The notes: a model not told the origin generated them from the letters alone. A DNA stretch of 64,000 nt from Palleniella intestinalis (GCF_013166595.1 NZ_JABKKG010000008.1:1-64000), one strand, 5' to 3'. Positions 8,168-17,242 are shown, numbered from the stretch's first letter. Translations and numbers: made by a program.

Positions 8168-8970
8168 GGGTGTATGGTTTTTAATAGTGAATCCTTTTTC
8201 TGGTCGGAGATTCTCTCACATGAGTCAATAAGCCAACCGGCATTTTTACTTTCTCTTTCAAAATACTTGACAGTAAAGACATACCCAGGGACTTGCAGAA
8301 AGACAAACCGTACGTCTGTCACTGCCTCAATCTTCAGCTGACCGTGTCGCACAAGTGCAAGGAAGGTCGAAAGAGCGTCAGCCCGGTATCCTTTACGCGC
8401 ATAGTCATCAATATACTGGCATGTCTCTGTTGTGGCCTTTATCACAGATTGGAAAAACTGTTCGTTGTCATTTGGCATAATGAGCAATTCCTTATGGGGA
8501 TTGTCACGTGATGTCCTGAAGATGTCGCCTTCAACATTGCTTATTGCCCATCCGTACATGGCACTATCTCTTTTCTCGAAGCATAAGAGCATGTCGAACT
8601 TGACCTTCTTCTCTCCCAGTCTGCCATGACATCTCACTTTTGCGAACCAGTTGTCATCTTCATTCCTCAATGACGACTTGCTTTCCACGGCGTGGCTCGC
8701 GAAATCCTTGGCGGCAACAAAACAGCTGTCGCCTTTTGATTTGAATCTTGACAAGTCAAAGAGCAATAGGATATTGGATGCGCGGTCTGCGTATTCAGCC
8801 GGCATATTGCCGCGCTTCTCTTCGCCGTTGAAACGTGCCATGAATTCATCAAGCATTTTCACTCTTGCCAAATATTGGTCACGGTCAAGTGGGTTAAAGA
8901 CCGTCGTTTGTGCAGAAGTGCACAATGCCCCTGCACAAAACAAGATGGTTACAAATATTTTCCTTACCAT
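8164..8970 (-). CDS. Exported protein of unknown function
   Basis: 268 residues with signal peptide MVRKIFVTILFCAGALCTSAQ. Not recognised by family. The mature N-terminus (RVKMLDEFMARFNGEEKRG ... YADRASNILLLF) closely parallels the next gene upstream (KVKMLNDYISFIADPRKKM ... YKGEAQKLFVHN), so both share a helical N-terminal domain followed by an NTF2-like or cystatin-like alpha/beta part (FVFLQVPGYVFTVKYFE). It overlaps the downstream gene by four bases and follows the upstream gene by 11 bases. Confidence 0.7.
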   Translation of the reverse strand: MVRKIFVTILFCAGALCTSAQTTVFNPLDRDQYLARVKMLDEFMARFNGEEKRGNMPAEYADRASNILLLFDLSRFKSKGDSCFVAAKDFASHAVESKSSLRNEDDNWFAKVRCHGRLGEKKVKFDMLLCFEKRDSAMYGWAISNVEGDIFRTSRDNPHKELLIMPNDNEQFFQSVIKATTETCQYIDDYARKGYRADALSTFLALVRHGQLKIEAVTDVRFVFLQVPGYVFTVKYFERESKNAGWLIDSCERISDQKKDSLLKTIHP

Positions 8971-8981
8971 AAGCGCTGCTC

Positions 8982-9647
8982 TTAGAATACTTTCTCGACA
9001 GAAATGACATAGACATCTCCTAACCTGACCATATATTCAGGTTTTGTCTCGCCCGTTTCTTCATTCAGGACCTCATCTACCTGCACATAGCAGACAACCC
9101 ATTTGCGTGTCAAATCCTTATAAGTCCCGCCATCGCCCCTTTGCCCGATGAACACCTGGTCAAAATAAACGGAACATATATACAGCATCCTGCCGTCCTC
9201 GTCCCTGCCATACGGCTGCAGTTTTGACACACGCATGTCAGCAATATCTGTCGTCTCTATGGTGACAGATTTGTACCCCATAGTCATCAGGCCTCGGAGA
9301 TATTGCCTCATGGGCTTCTGCCTCGGAGTCCTGTTTCTTACAGAAGCTATGCCCATCGTCACTCCGTCCTTGTGTATCTCTTTCTTTGTGCCGTCGGCAA
9401 ACTCCAGGATTTCCGTATAGCTGTTGCAGTTGTGCACAAACAGTTTCTGCGCCTCGCCTTTGTACTGTGCTCTCGTTTCCATCTTCTTCCGTGGGTCTGC
9501 TATGAAAGAGATGTAGTCGTTGAGCATTTTGACTTTTTCTTTTGCCCGCTGCTTCAGGACTTCCTCCTCTTGCGGAGTCTGCCCGTACACATAAGGCATC
9601 GCTATGCTGCTGAATAAGAGCAATGCTAAAAATATTCTTGCCTTCAT
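8982..9647 (-). CDS. Exported protein, paralogous N-terminus to its neighbour
   Basis: 221 residues, signal peptide MKARIFLALLLFSSIAMPYVYG. It carries the same KVKMLNDYISFIADPRKKM helical motif as the downstream gene, then an alpha/beta segment with VTIETTDIADMRVSKLQ and KWVVCYVQVDEVLNEETGE. It lacks membrane segments after the signal and should be periplasmic or secreted. The gap to the caspase-like gene is 6 bases. The function is unknown; placement suggests it works with the protease. Confidence 0.7.
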   Translation of the reverse strand: MKARIFLALLLFSSIAMPYVYGQTPQEEEVLKQRAKEKVKMLNDYISFIADPRKKMETRAQYKGEAQKLFVHNCNSYTEILEFADGTKKEIHKDGVTMGIASVRNRTPRQKPMRQYLRGLMTMGYKSVTIETTDIADMRVSKLQPYGRDEDGRMLYICSVYFDQVFIGQRGDGGTYKDLTRKWVVCYVQVDEVLNEETGETKPEYMVRLGDVYVISVEKVF

Positions 9648-9653
9648 ATATTC

Positions 9654-10871
9654 CTATTTACTTTTTTTGTATGATTCACGGACACTTAATAAGATGACCT
9701 GTCCGTTTTTGTTGACTTTAATGTTGTCGATTGATACATTCATCAGTGAGCGGCTTGTTGCTATGCGACCAAGATAATCAGATATTATTTCCTTGTCAAT
9801 CACAATGTCCCCGTCCTGTGACAGGATTTTTACTGTCAGATTGCCGCTGAAAGAATCTTTAAGTCTTTCTGCCGCTCTTATTCTTTCCATTTCATCCGCA
9901 CTGTTGGATGAAATGTATGCCAGAGCTTTATTCAGTGCAGTTTTCGAGATAACCTCGTCATCTGTCCGGGTTACCTCTTTGGCAGGAGGGGCTGGCCGGG
10001 TAGGAGCCGGGCTGCTGGCCGCGATGAGATGACTCTCCCAAACAGGAGTCTGGGTTGAGCCTGGAAACTTATTCTGAATACCCACGTTGTTTTTGACCTC
10101 GTCATATACCGTCTTTTTTATTTCAGCCAGCATGTTCTCCCAGTTTGGATTATTGTCGTCCGGAAGGATGTTGTTGAAATACGCCAGCAAGTTCAGGGTA
10201 AAATAATCAGTCGGTCCAATATTTGACCCGCATGCCCAAGAACTCTCTGTCGGAGATGCAGAGGTGACTATTAAATCACCTCGATAGTTCAGAAATAATT
10301 TCTTTATGTTTTTGGATACATCCTGATCTATATACGTATTCCCATAATTCATGCTGAATGTCGGGGCAATCCTACCCGGTGCTCCCTGCCGGGCATTGCA
10401 ACACATACCAATGGAAATGGTAAGTCTCGCACCTTTCTTTTTCAGAGTTTCATGCACCCAAGTCAGAGGAACGAATTTATTCACGTTGCTTTGTGCCATG
10501 AGCATTAATGGGAACTTGCTTGTACCGGTATTTTCCGTGCCATGCCCGACATAATAGAACATCACAATATCCTCGTTGCCGCACTGTAGCCCATTGATAA
10601 TGGTCTTGCAATTCTCAGGTGAGGTCTTATTCCCGTGGATATCAACTATGTTCACATTGTATCCTTGTTCGCCTAATGAGGCGTTCACAAGGTTTATCCA
10701 TCTCGCATACAATATTTTGCGTGTATTCTGATCTATCTCGCCGACTCCGCCTTCAGGCTTCCCTATTCCATCTGTCGTGTCAATGAATGTCAGCCAATGG
10801 ATTGTTTTCGCTTGGAGCTGTATTGCAGAATATCCAAGCAGGACTAAAGTGATAAATATAAACCGTCTCAT
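9654..10871 (-). CDS. Exported caspase-like (C14 family) peptidase
   Basis: 405 residues with signal peptide MRRFIFITLVLLGYSAIQLQA. The caspase/metacaspase p20 fold is indicated by the catalytic pair: His110 in MFYYVGHGTEN and Cys158 (or Cys157) in TISIGMCCNARQG, with hydrophobic strands before each (KTIHWLTFID; YNVNIVDIHG). A strand LIVTSASPTESSW follows, as in p20 domains. After a proline-rich linker at about 290-300 (SSPAPTRPAPPAKE) there is a basic C-terminal domain of about 100 residues that I do not recognise. The protein should act in the periplasm or outside the cell. ATGA overlap with the upstream lipoprotein gene shows coupling. It is the only enzyme in the operon. Substrate specificity cannot be read from the sequence. 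Confidence 0.82.
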   Translation of the reverse strand: MRRFIFITLVLLGYSAIQLQAKTIHWLTFIDTTDGIGKPEGGVGEIDQNTRKILYARWINLVNASLGEQGYNVNIVDIHGNKTSPENCKTIINGLQCGNEDIVMFYYVGHGTENTGTSKFPLMLMAQSNVNKFVPLTWVHETLKKKGARLTISIGMCCNARQGAPGRIAPTFSMNYGNTYIDQDVSKNIKKLFLNYRGDLIVTSASPTESSWACGSNIGPTDYFTLNLLAYFNNILPDDNNPNWENMLAEIKKTVYDEVKNNVGIQNKFPGSTQTPVWESHLIAASSPAPTRPAPPAKEVTRTDDEVISKTALNKALAYISSNSADEMERIRAAERLKDSFSGNLTVKILSQDGDIVIDKEIISDYLGRIATSRSLMNVSIDNIKVNKNGQVILLSVRESYKKSK

Positions 10872-11419
10872 TTTTTCTCTGTGTTGATAAGTGATTGAAG
10901 ATGTTTACTGTTCGGAAATAGTAAATCGGCGACCCTTAACATGTCATTTGAAGACAAATCGAATGTTTTCAGATTATTTCCTTTGTCATCACAAACAGAC
11001 CATTTCCTTAAGCCAAAATCGAATTCCGCTGTACAACTCTCCTTTCTCCTTATAAAGGTCAGCGAGAAGCATGGCATGAAAGAGCCGTACGCAGGAGTAC
11101 TGACACTGTATATTTGGGGGTCGGACAAGACAAACTTGATTAAGGGGATGTGTTTGTTCTTAACAAATACAGTATTCTGCAAAGAGGTTGAGTCCGTTTC
11201 CAACTTGATGACCTCCGCCTTGATTTTCTTTGCATCGGAGATAATTGCGTAAATACTGTCTCCCATCGCCTTGCGCATGACAGAATCTTTTTTTATTGCG
11301 GAATCTTCACGGTTGCTTGGGTTGCTTGGATGGGCAGAGCAACTTGCGGCAATTGAGCATGCTATGACCATAAGCATGGCCATCTTCATTGTCAATCGAT
11401 TAAAAACATTTGAATTCAT
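10868..11419 (-). CDS. Small lipoprotein, first gene of the caspase-like operon
   Basis: About 183 residues, starting MNSNVFNRLTMKMAMLM; lipid cysteine in IAASCSAHPS. Alternative starts lie five codons upstream (11434) and ten codons downstream (11389), all in the same frame; the shortest also gives a valid lipoprotein signal. The mature protein contains a helical stretch (KKDSVMRKAMGDSIYAIIS) and beta-rich FMPCFSLTFIRRKESC. No family recognised. Its stop overlaps the start of the caspase-like gene by four bases. A large imperfect hairpin occupies the DNA just upstream. Confidence 0.65.
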   Translation of the reverse strand: MNSNVFNRLTMKMAMLMVIACSIAASCSAHPSNPSNREDSAIKKDSVMRKAMGDSIYAIISDAKKIKAEVIKLETDSTSLQNTVFVKNKHIPLIKFVLSDPQIYSVSTPAYGSFMPCFSLTFIRRKESCTAEFDFGLRKWSVCDDKGNNLKTFDLSSNDMLRVADLLFPNSKHLQSLINTEKK

Positions 11420-11467
11420 TTGTACTGGTGTCACTAAAAAAGGCGTGCAACCATTCTTTCTGCTTGC

Positions 11468-11593
11468 CTTTCGATTGGGTTACCGCCAAGTGACCTGCAT
11501 ACTGACAAGCATAGAACAGTCCACGCCTTATGAGCGTGAACTTTCAGTCTGCTTGCTCTCAGTATGCGAATATTGGCGGTATTCAATCGAAAG
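11468..11593. repeat. 126-base imperfect inverted repeat
   Basis: The left arm begins CTTTCGATTG (11468) and the right arm ends CAATCGAAAG (11593). Moving inward, TACCGCCAA pairs with TTGGCGGTA, GCATACTGA with TCAGTATGC, and CACGC with GCGTG. Arms are about 60 bases with a few bulges and almost no loop. It lies 34-160 bases upstream of the caspase-like operon. It could be a structured leader of the operon, a small MITE-like element, or a terminator for a transcript from the left. Confidence 0.6.
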
Positions 11594-12156
11594 AGAACAA
11601 GAGCTAAAAGCTCAATATGTATTATATGTTCATTTCAAGTTTGTAGAATGGAGCGCCTTTGTTGTTAATGTTTATGCCATGTGTCTTAACACGGCCGTTC
11701 TTTCATAACTCAGACATAGCCTTAGGCTGTCAAGTTTCTTTGCGTTCCGTTCTTTTTCTTTTCTTTTTTATAATAGAATTAAATATTCAACATCGTATTC
11801 TGTCTGTTATGCCTGCAGGAATGAATACGTGCTCCTGCTTATGCCATTTCTGGTAACATTAGACTGTAATGTATACAAGATTGTGGCAAGTAAAGACCAT
11901 CACATCTCTTCATTGATATTATGAAAAGCGACAGTTAGTCTTGACATCTGCTTTGTCAAGCAGGTTGCCTGTTTGTTCTGATTTGGACGGAATCAATAAT
12001 GCTGCATTCTTATCATTGCATATTACCTATTCCGCATTTTAATGTTGTAAATGTACAAACTTTTTTGTAGACAACGCCTCTCGATTTGTTTTTTTTAACA
12101 TAGGAGTTGCTTTGTTAATATATTTTCAAAATTCCAATTTGTATGTCCTGTCAAAC
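11594..12156. other. AT-rich intergenic region without a recognisable gene
   Basis: Interval between the hairpin and the pectate lyase cluster. It is AT-rich with homopolymer runs, and the short reading frames in it have no start context, composition or similarity that would support coding. No full promoter consensus was found on either strand; promoters of the two divergent operons probably lie here or in the neighbouring repeat. Confidence 0.5.
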
Positions 12157-12266
12157 AAAGGTAACATTTTTGTTTTATATGTTTTATACTTTACATTCTG
12201 TAAAAGATTGAAACCTTTCACTATGAAAGGCGGCATGGGACGGCAATGAAAGAACTTTTCACACAT
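12157..12266. repeat. Degenerate period-22 array (copy f)
   Basis: Five 22-base steps from 12157 keep weak matches to the AAAGGTAAC / ACCTTTCA words (AAAGGTAACATTTTTG, then AAACCTTTCACT, ATGAAAGG, ATGAAAGAAC). It is more decayed than the other period-22 arrays but follows the same phase. Confidence 0.45.
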
Positions 12267-12346
12267 TTTACAACATGCATGTACAATAAACCTTTTGTTT
12301 TGCCGTTATATTCAAAATAGAATGCACTGTATACGCTTTGAAAACT

Positions 12347-13714
12347 ATGCTACTAAGGAACATTATCATATCGGCACTGCTCTTCATTGCCTGCCTGTCA
12401 TCCTACGGACAGTCGGTCCATGACCTCAACGCGCCTTTCGGTATGGCTGTGTGCTCGTCACTCGACAGTGGGGCGGAGGAATTCCGTGTCACAGGTGGCG
12501 GTGTGAAGGACTATCCGTTCAGTGGAATCGATGCCGGCATGGTGAAAACTCTGACCTCCACAGGCAAGGACATGTATGCCGAGGTGCTTGATGCGGTGGC
12601 GAACCACAGCATCATCGTCTTCGACGGCTCGGCAGGCGATTTCCTTCTTTCCAAGGCAGTGCCGCTTAAAGGCTTGAAGGACAAGACGCTGCTCGGCATA
12701 AACGGTGCACGGCTCTGCACAAAATGGTTTGTCACTCCTGAGGCAAAGAAGCGGCTTGACGATGCCGGAGTGCCTTCGATGAGTGGCAATGCAGGCACGG
12801 GCGGCTACCTGAGCAACGGTGTCTATGTCGCGGAGGAACAGGAGCAGCACACACGCCAGATACTCCTCGACATGTACGGCAACGAGAACCACCGGCAGGC
12901 GGGTGTGTTCCGGATGTCGGAATGCAGGAACATCATCGTGCGCAACCTGAGGTTTGTCGGTCCCGGATCTATCGATGTCGGCGGCACGGATCTGCTGCAG
13001 ATGACTTCCTCGGAGCATGTCTGGGTGGACCATTGTGACTTTACCGACGGCATGGACGGCAATTTCGACATCACCATGCAGTCGGATTTCGTCACCGTAA
13101 GCTGGTGCACGTTCAGCTATACGGAGCGTTCCTATTCCCATTCCTTCACCAATCTTGTGTGCAGTGCGGAGGAATCGCCTGCTGACGAGGGAAAGCTCAA
13201 CATCACGTTCGCCAACAACATGTGGGGAAAAGGCTGCATGGCGCGCATGCCGATGGCACGCTACGGCACGCTGCACCTCCTCAACAACTACTATAACTGC
13301 CCCGGAAACTCCTCTCCGTGCATAAACGCGAGGAACAAGGTGGCTATGCTCGTCGAGGGAAACCATTTCGCCGAGGGCGTGCGGAAATGCTTCCGGGCGC
13401 AGGACGCAAGGGCGCATGAGTGCCGCGGGAACATCGCCGTGGACCCTGACAGCAAGTACAATCTTACTACAAATGGCACGGTCAGGATGCCTTATTCCTA
13501 CGTTCCGATGGACGCTTCCGCAGTTCCGGAGGAGGTGGGCGGCAATGCCGGTGCGACATTGTTCAGTACTCCGACGGGCGTTGGGCATGTCTCCGCATCG
13601 GAAAACCTCTATACCGCCACGTTCAACCTTGCCGGACAGCCGACAGGGAAGCACTCCGCCGGCGTGAAAATAAAGAAAGGCCGCAAGACGATGCAAAAGG
13701 AAAAAGTCAGGTAA
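12347..13714 (+). CDS. Pectate lyase, PL1-type
   Basis: 455 residues. The ATG at 12347 gives signal peptide MLLRNIIISALLFIACLSSYGQ; an in-frame TTG at 12338 is an alternative. The parallel beta-helix of PL1 lyases is indicated by SEHVWVDHCDFTDGMDGNFD and DFVTVSWCTFSYTERSYSHS, with asparagine-rich turns (NITFANNMWGKGCMARMPMARYG). These enzymes cleave polygalacturonan by calcium-dependent beta-elimination. The protein is exported. It is the first of three PL1 genes in a row (40 and 82 base gaps), so the cluster looks like a pectin-degradation operon. No SusC/SusD pair accompanies it. Confidence 0.88.
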   Translation: MLLRNIIISALLFIACLSSYGQSVHDLNAPFGMAVCSSLDSGAEEFRVTGGGVKDYPFSGIDAGMVKTLTSTGKDMYAEVLDAVANHSIIVFDGSAGDFLLSKAVPLKGLKDKTLLGINGARLCTKWFVTPEAKKRLDDAGVPSMSGNAGTGGYLSNGVYVAEEQEQHTRQILLDMYGNENHRQAGVFRMSECRNIIVRNLRFVGPGSIDVGGTDLLQMTSSEHVWVDHCDFTDGMDGNFDITMQSDFVTVSWCTFSYTERSYSHSFTNLVCSAEESPADEGKLNITFANNMWGKGCMARMPMARYGTLHLLNNYYNCPGNSSPCINARNKVAMLVEGNHFAEGVRKCFRAQDARAHECRGNIAVDPDSKYNLTTNGTVRMPYSYVPMDASAVPEEVGGNAGATLFSTPTGVGHVSASENLYTATFNLAGQPTGKHSAGVKIKKGRKTMQKEKVR

Positions 13715-13754
13715 AGATATTTTATTGAAGGACAACAAAACAATTGAAACATAA

Positions 13755-15536
13755 ATGAAGACTATTGTAAAGAAAACTTTTACACTCCTGTTCGCTGCCC
13801 TGCCGTTGGTGGCAGCGGCACAGACAGAGACCGCTCCGGCATTCCCGGGTGCAGAGGGTCATGGACGATACACCACCGGAGGACGCGGAGGAAAGGTCAT
13901 CCATGTGACTAATCTTAATGACAGCGGCACCGGTTCGCTGCGTGCAGCCTTGAGCGGCACAGGCAAAAAGATTATCGTCTTTGATGTTGGAGGATACATT
14001 GATTTGAAAGGCGACCTGAACATTACGTCAAATACAACAATCCTCGGACAGACAGCACCTGCGCCGGGAATCACATTGCGTTACCGCACCGTTACGTTTA
14101 CAGGTTGTGACAATGTCATCGTCCGCTTCCTGCGTTTCCGCCGTTCTCAGGTGAAAGATATAAACACAGGTACTGGCGAGAATGATGGTGCTGATGCTGC
14201 ATGGGGACGTCGTCATAAAAACATAATCCTTGACCACTGTTCTTTCTCATGGAGTACCGATGAGGTAGCTTCTTTCTATGACAACCGTGATTTCACAATG
14301 CAATGGTGTACTCTTGGTGAGGGACTTAACGCAGGACATAGTAAAGGCGATCACAGTTATGGTGGCATCTGGGGTGGTAAAGGTGCTTCTTTTCACCATA
14401 ATTACATCACGCATGTGCAGAACCGTGCTCCTCGCTTCAATGGCGCACGCTATAATTGGACAGGCTACGACAAGACTAAGTATGCTAACGCTATTCAGGC
14501 GGAGCGTGTGGACTTCCGTAACTGCGTGATGTACAACTGGGGCAACGGTAACGGCTGCTATGGCGGTCCCGGAGGTGGTTATGTCAATATGGTGAACAAC
14601 TATTACAAGGCAGGTCCCGGTACAAAGAACAAGACTCGTGTGACACAGATATCCAAAGCTGACGCAGGTAATAGTGGCAGTAATCCTTTCCCTAATTACA
14701 CAAGTCGTTACTATATCCATGGAAACTATGTTACAGCAGCCTCTTCTCCAGAGAATTATGACTGGAAAGGTGTGATTTATGATAGTGGAATCCTTACAAT
14801 CAATGGTGAGAGATACAGTAACGACCCTGAGCATAGATATGGTGAGAATGAGACTTATGTAACCAAAGACGGTGTTGATTACATTAAAATAAAGCTCGAC
14901 AGTCCTATCGATGCAGGTGAGGTCACAACACATGACGCCAAGGTGGCTTATGAGAAGGTGCTCTCTTATGGTGGTGCAAGCCTTCACCGTGATGCTGTTG
15001 ACGCGCGCTATATGGAAGAAGCAAGGGCTGGAATTGTGACTTATACAGGAGGACATGCTAATACTGCCGGAATTCTTGATGTCATAAACGACCCTTCAAA
15101 GGAGGCTGACCCTACCACTGCGAGCTTCCCTGAGCTTGAATCTACAAGCCGTCCGGCCGACTTTGACACAGACAAGGACGGCATTCCTGACGCATGGGAG
15201 ATTGCCAACGGTCTGAATCCTAACGATGCAAGCGACGCTTCGGCGACGACAATAGACACTCGCGGCTGGTACACAAACATTGAGGTGTATGCCAACTCTC
15301 TTGTGGAGCATATAATGAAGGGCGGCAACAGCGACGCCATCGATGCTGTTAACGAGTACTATCCTGCATTTGTCTCCACCGGAATCGACGGAACCACTGT
15401 CGGTGACAAGGAGGTTGTTGCCACAATCTACCACAACCTGCAGGGACAGCGCATAGACGCAAACGCTAAAGGCGTGAAAATCAAGACCGTGATCCTTAAG
15501 AACAATCAGCGCATTTCGACAAAGGTCATTGACTGA
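13755..15536 (+). CDS. Pectate lyase, PL1-type, with Ca-binding and sorting tail
   Basis: 593 residues, signal peptide MKTIVKKTFTLLFAALPLVAAAQ. The mature start TAPAFPGAEGHGRYTTGGRG and the helix rungs (KNIILDHCSFSWSTDEVASF; FTMQWCTLGEGL) match the PL1 lyases of Bacteroidota. Around residue 475, DTDKDGIPDAWEIANGLNPN is a thrombospondin-type-3 calcium loop. The last 40 residues (IYHNLQGQRIDANAKGVKIK) resemble a short C-terminal sorting domain. Positions about 14160-15060 use markedly more A/T-ending codons than the flanks and the adjacent paralog, which may reflect recombination. It is about half identical in its core to the next gene. Confidence 0.9.
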   Translation: MKTIVKKTFTLLFAALPLVAAAQTETAPAFPGAEGHGRYTTGGRGGKVIHVTNLNDSGTGSLRAALSGTGKKIIVFDVGGYIDLKGDLNITSNTTILGQTAPAPGITLRYRTVTFTGCDNVIVRFLRFRRSQVKDINTGTGENDGADAAWGRRHKNIILDHCSFSWSTDEVASFYDNRDFTMQWCTLGEGLNAGHSKGDHSYGGIWGGKGASFHHNYITHVQNRAPRFNGARYNWTGYDKTKYANAIQAERVDFRNCVMYNWGNGNGCYGGPGGGYVNMVNNYYKAGPGTKNKTRVTQISKADAGNSGSNPFPNYTSRYYIHGNYVTAASSPENYDWKGVIYDSGILTINGERYSNDPEHRYGENETYVTKDGVDYIKIKLDSPIDAGEVTTHDAKVAYEKVLSYGGASLHRDAVDARYMEEARAGIVTYTGGHANTAGILDVINDPSKEADPTTASFPELESTSRPADFDTDKDGIPDAWEIANGLNPNDASDASATTIDTRGWYTNIEVYANSLVEHIMKGGNSDAIDAVNEYYPAFVSTGIDGTTVGDKEVVATIYHNLQGQRIDANAKGVKIKTVILKNNQRISTKVID

Positions 15537-15618
15537 TTTGCCTGCAATGAAAGGATGAAAACTGCTGTGAAACAATAAAAACAACAGCAGGAAGCGGAAC
15601 AAAAAAGAACAGATTCCA

Positions 15619-17217
15619 ATGAAACAAAAACTACTCTCCATGCTCCTTGCTGCCCTGCCTGTGGCTGCCTTGGCACAGTTTGACAGCGCGCCGGCATTCC
15701 CCGGTGCGGAAGGGCATGGCAGATATGTCACCGGAGGGCGTGGCGGAAAGGTTGTCCATGTCACGAACCTCAACGACAATGGTCCGGGTTCGCTGCGCGA
15801 GGCGGTGAAAGGCGATGAGAAGAAGATTGTCGTCTTTGATGTCGGAGGTGTCATCGCCTTGGAGAAAAACCTGAAAATCGGGCAAAACACCACCGTCATG
15901 GGGCAGACCGCCCCTGCTCCGGGCATCACCCTGAGGTACTACACCGTCAGTCCGGAGTCCAACAACATCATCCGCTATCTCCGCTTCCGGCGCGGTCAGG
16001 AGCGTGACATCAACGACGGTGCCGACGCTTCTTATGCACGCGGAAGGACAGGAATAATCTTTGACCACTGCTCTTTCTCATGGAGCATCGACGAGGTAGC
16101 GTCGTTCTATGACAACAACAACTTCACCATGCAGTGGTGCACCATAGCCGAGAGCCTTACCAATCCCGGACACTCCAAAGGCGCACACGGCTACGGAGGG
16201 ATATGGGGCGGCAAACTCGCATCGTTCCACCATAACCTCATCGCCCACGTTTCCAACCGCGGCCCGCGCTTCAACGGCGCGCGAAACGGCTGGGAAGGCT
16301 ATAAGGAGAATAACCTTTACGGCACTTACAAATGGGAGAATCCTGTGCAGTCGGAGATAGTCGATTTCCGCAACTGCCTGATGTACAACGCTCAAGGCAC
16401 ATGCTACGGCGGCCCGGGAGGAGGACAGGTGAACATGGTCAACAACTATTACAAGGCAGGCCCTTCGGGAAAAGGCAGTCAGGAGCGCATAACCACCGTG
16501 TCGGTGGCGGAAGCTGCCAACTCCATGACCGGCGACGACAAGTATTTCGGTATGACAAGCCGTTACTACATCTCGGGAAACACCACCGAGACCACTGCCG
16601 GCAAGAAGACTCCCAACCGTGACTGGCGCGGCGTGAGCTATGGCAAAGGCGTGCATGACATCAACGGCGACATCTGTTCCAAGGACATCCACAACTTCTA
16701 CGGCAGTTCCGTGAAGCACGTTGCGAACGAGAACGGCGAGCAATGTGTGCCAATCCGTATGGAGAAGCCTTGCCCTTCCGGCAGCGTCACGACACACACG
16801 GCAGACAAGGCGTACATGAAAGTCATCGCGCATAGTGGTGCATCGCTGTACCGTGATGATGTGGATGCACGCTACATGAAAGAGGTTCAGGCGGGTACAG
16901 CCACCTACAAAGGTTCTGTAACACAGAAGCCGGGACTCATAGACCTTGTTTCCGATGTCAACGGCTATACCGAAAATAACTTCGGGACATCACAGCGTCC
17001 TGCGGATTTTGACACGGACAACGACGGCATTGCCGACGAATGGGAGAAGGCACACGGGCTTTCCGTAGGCACGGACAACTCCGCGACCTTCACTCTCGAC
17101 AAGCGCGGCTGGTACACAGACCTTGAAGTCTACTGCAATTCCATCGTTGAGGCTGTCACAAAGGCGGAGCGCAGCGACGCGGAATCCTCTTTCGAGGAGT
17201 ATTATCCCATGAAATAA
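15619..17217 (+). CDS. Pectate lyase, PL1-type (paralog of preceding gene)
   Basis: 532 residues, signal peptide MKQKLLSMLLAALPVAALAQ. It follows the same architecture as the upstream gene: SAPAFPGAEGHGRYVTGGRG, TGIIFDHCSFSWSIDEVASF, NFTMQWCTIAESL, then a DTDNDGIADEWEKAHGL calcium loop. It ends soon after that loop and lacks the sorting-like tail of its paralog, so it may be released or kept in the periplasm. A 16-base-pair terminator follows 25 bases after the stop. Confidence 0.9.
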   Translation: MKQKLLSMLLAALPVAALAQFDSAPAFPGAEGHGRYVTGGRGGKVVHVTNLNDNGPGSLREAVKGDEKKIVVFDVGGVIALEKNLKIGQNTTVMGQTAPAPGITLRYYTVSPESNNIIRYLRFRRGQERDINDGADASYARGRTGIIFDHCSFSWSIDEVASFYDNNNFTMQWCTIAESLTNPGHSKGAHGYGGIWGGKLASFHHNLIAHVSNRGPRFNGARNGWEGYKENNLYGTYKWENPVQSEIVDFRNCLMYNAQGTCYGGPGGGQVNMVNNYYKAGPSGKGSQERITTVSVAEAANSMTGDDKYFGMTSRYYISGNTTETTAGKKTPNRDWRGVSYGKGVHDINGDICSKDIHNFYGSSVKHVANENGEQCVPIRMEKPCPSGSVTTHTADKAYMKVIAHSGASLYRDDVDARYMKEVQAGTATYKGSVTQKPGLIDLVSDVNGYTENNFGTSQRPADFDTDNDGIADEWEKAHGLSVGTDNSATFTLDKRGWYTDLEVYCNSIVEAVTKAERSDAESSFEEYYPMK

Positions 17218-17242
17218 GCAATGGAAATTCTACGATATATAG

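Noticed and set aside
11659..11856. Short plus-strand frame in the gap before the pectate lyases
   Set aside because: Composition is AT-rich intergenic, no promoter or family support.
12458..13738. 426-codon minus-strand frame opposite the first pectate lyase
   Set aside because: Arg/His/Val rich shadow of a well-supported plus-strand PL1 gene.
14247..15056. Long minus-strand reading frame opposite the middle pectate lyase
   Set aside because: Its translation (serine/threonine/isoleucine rich, no domain) follows from the codon bias of the plus-strand gene, which has clear signal peptide, motifs and catalytic rungs.
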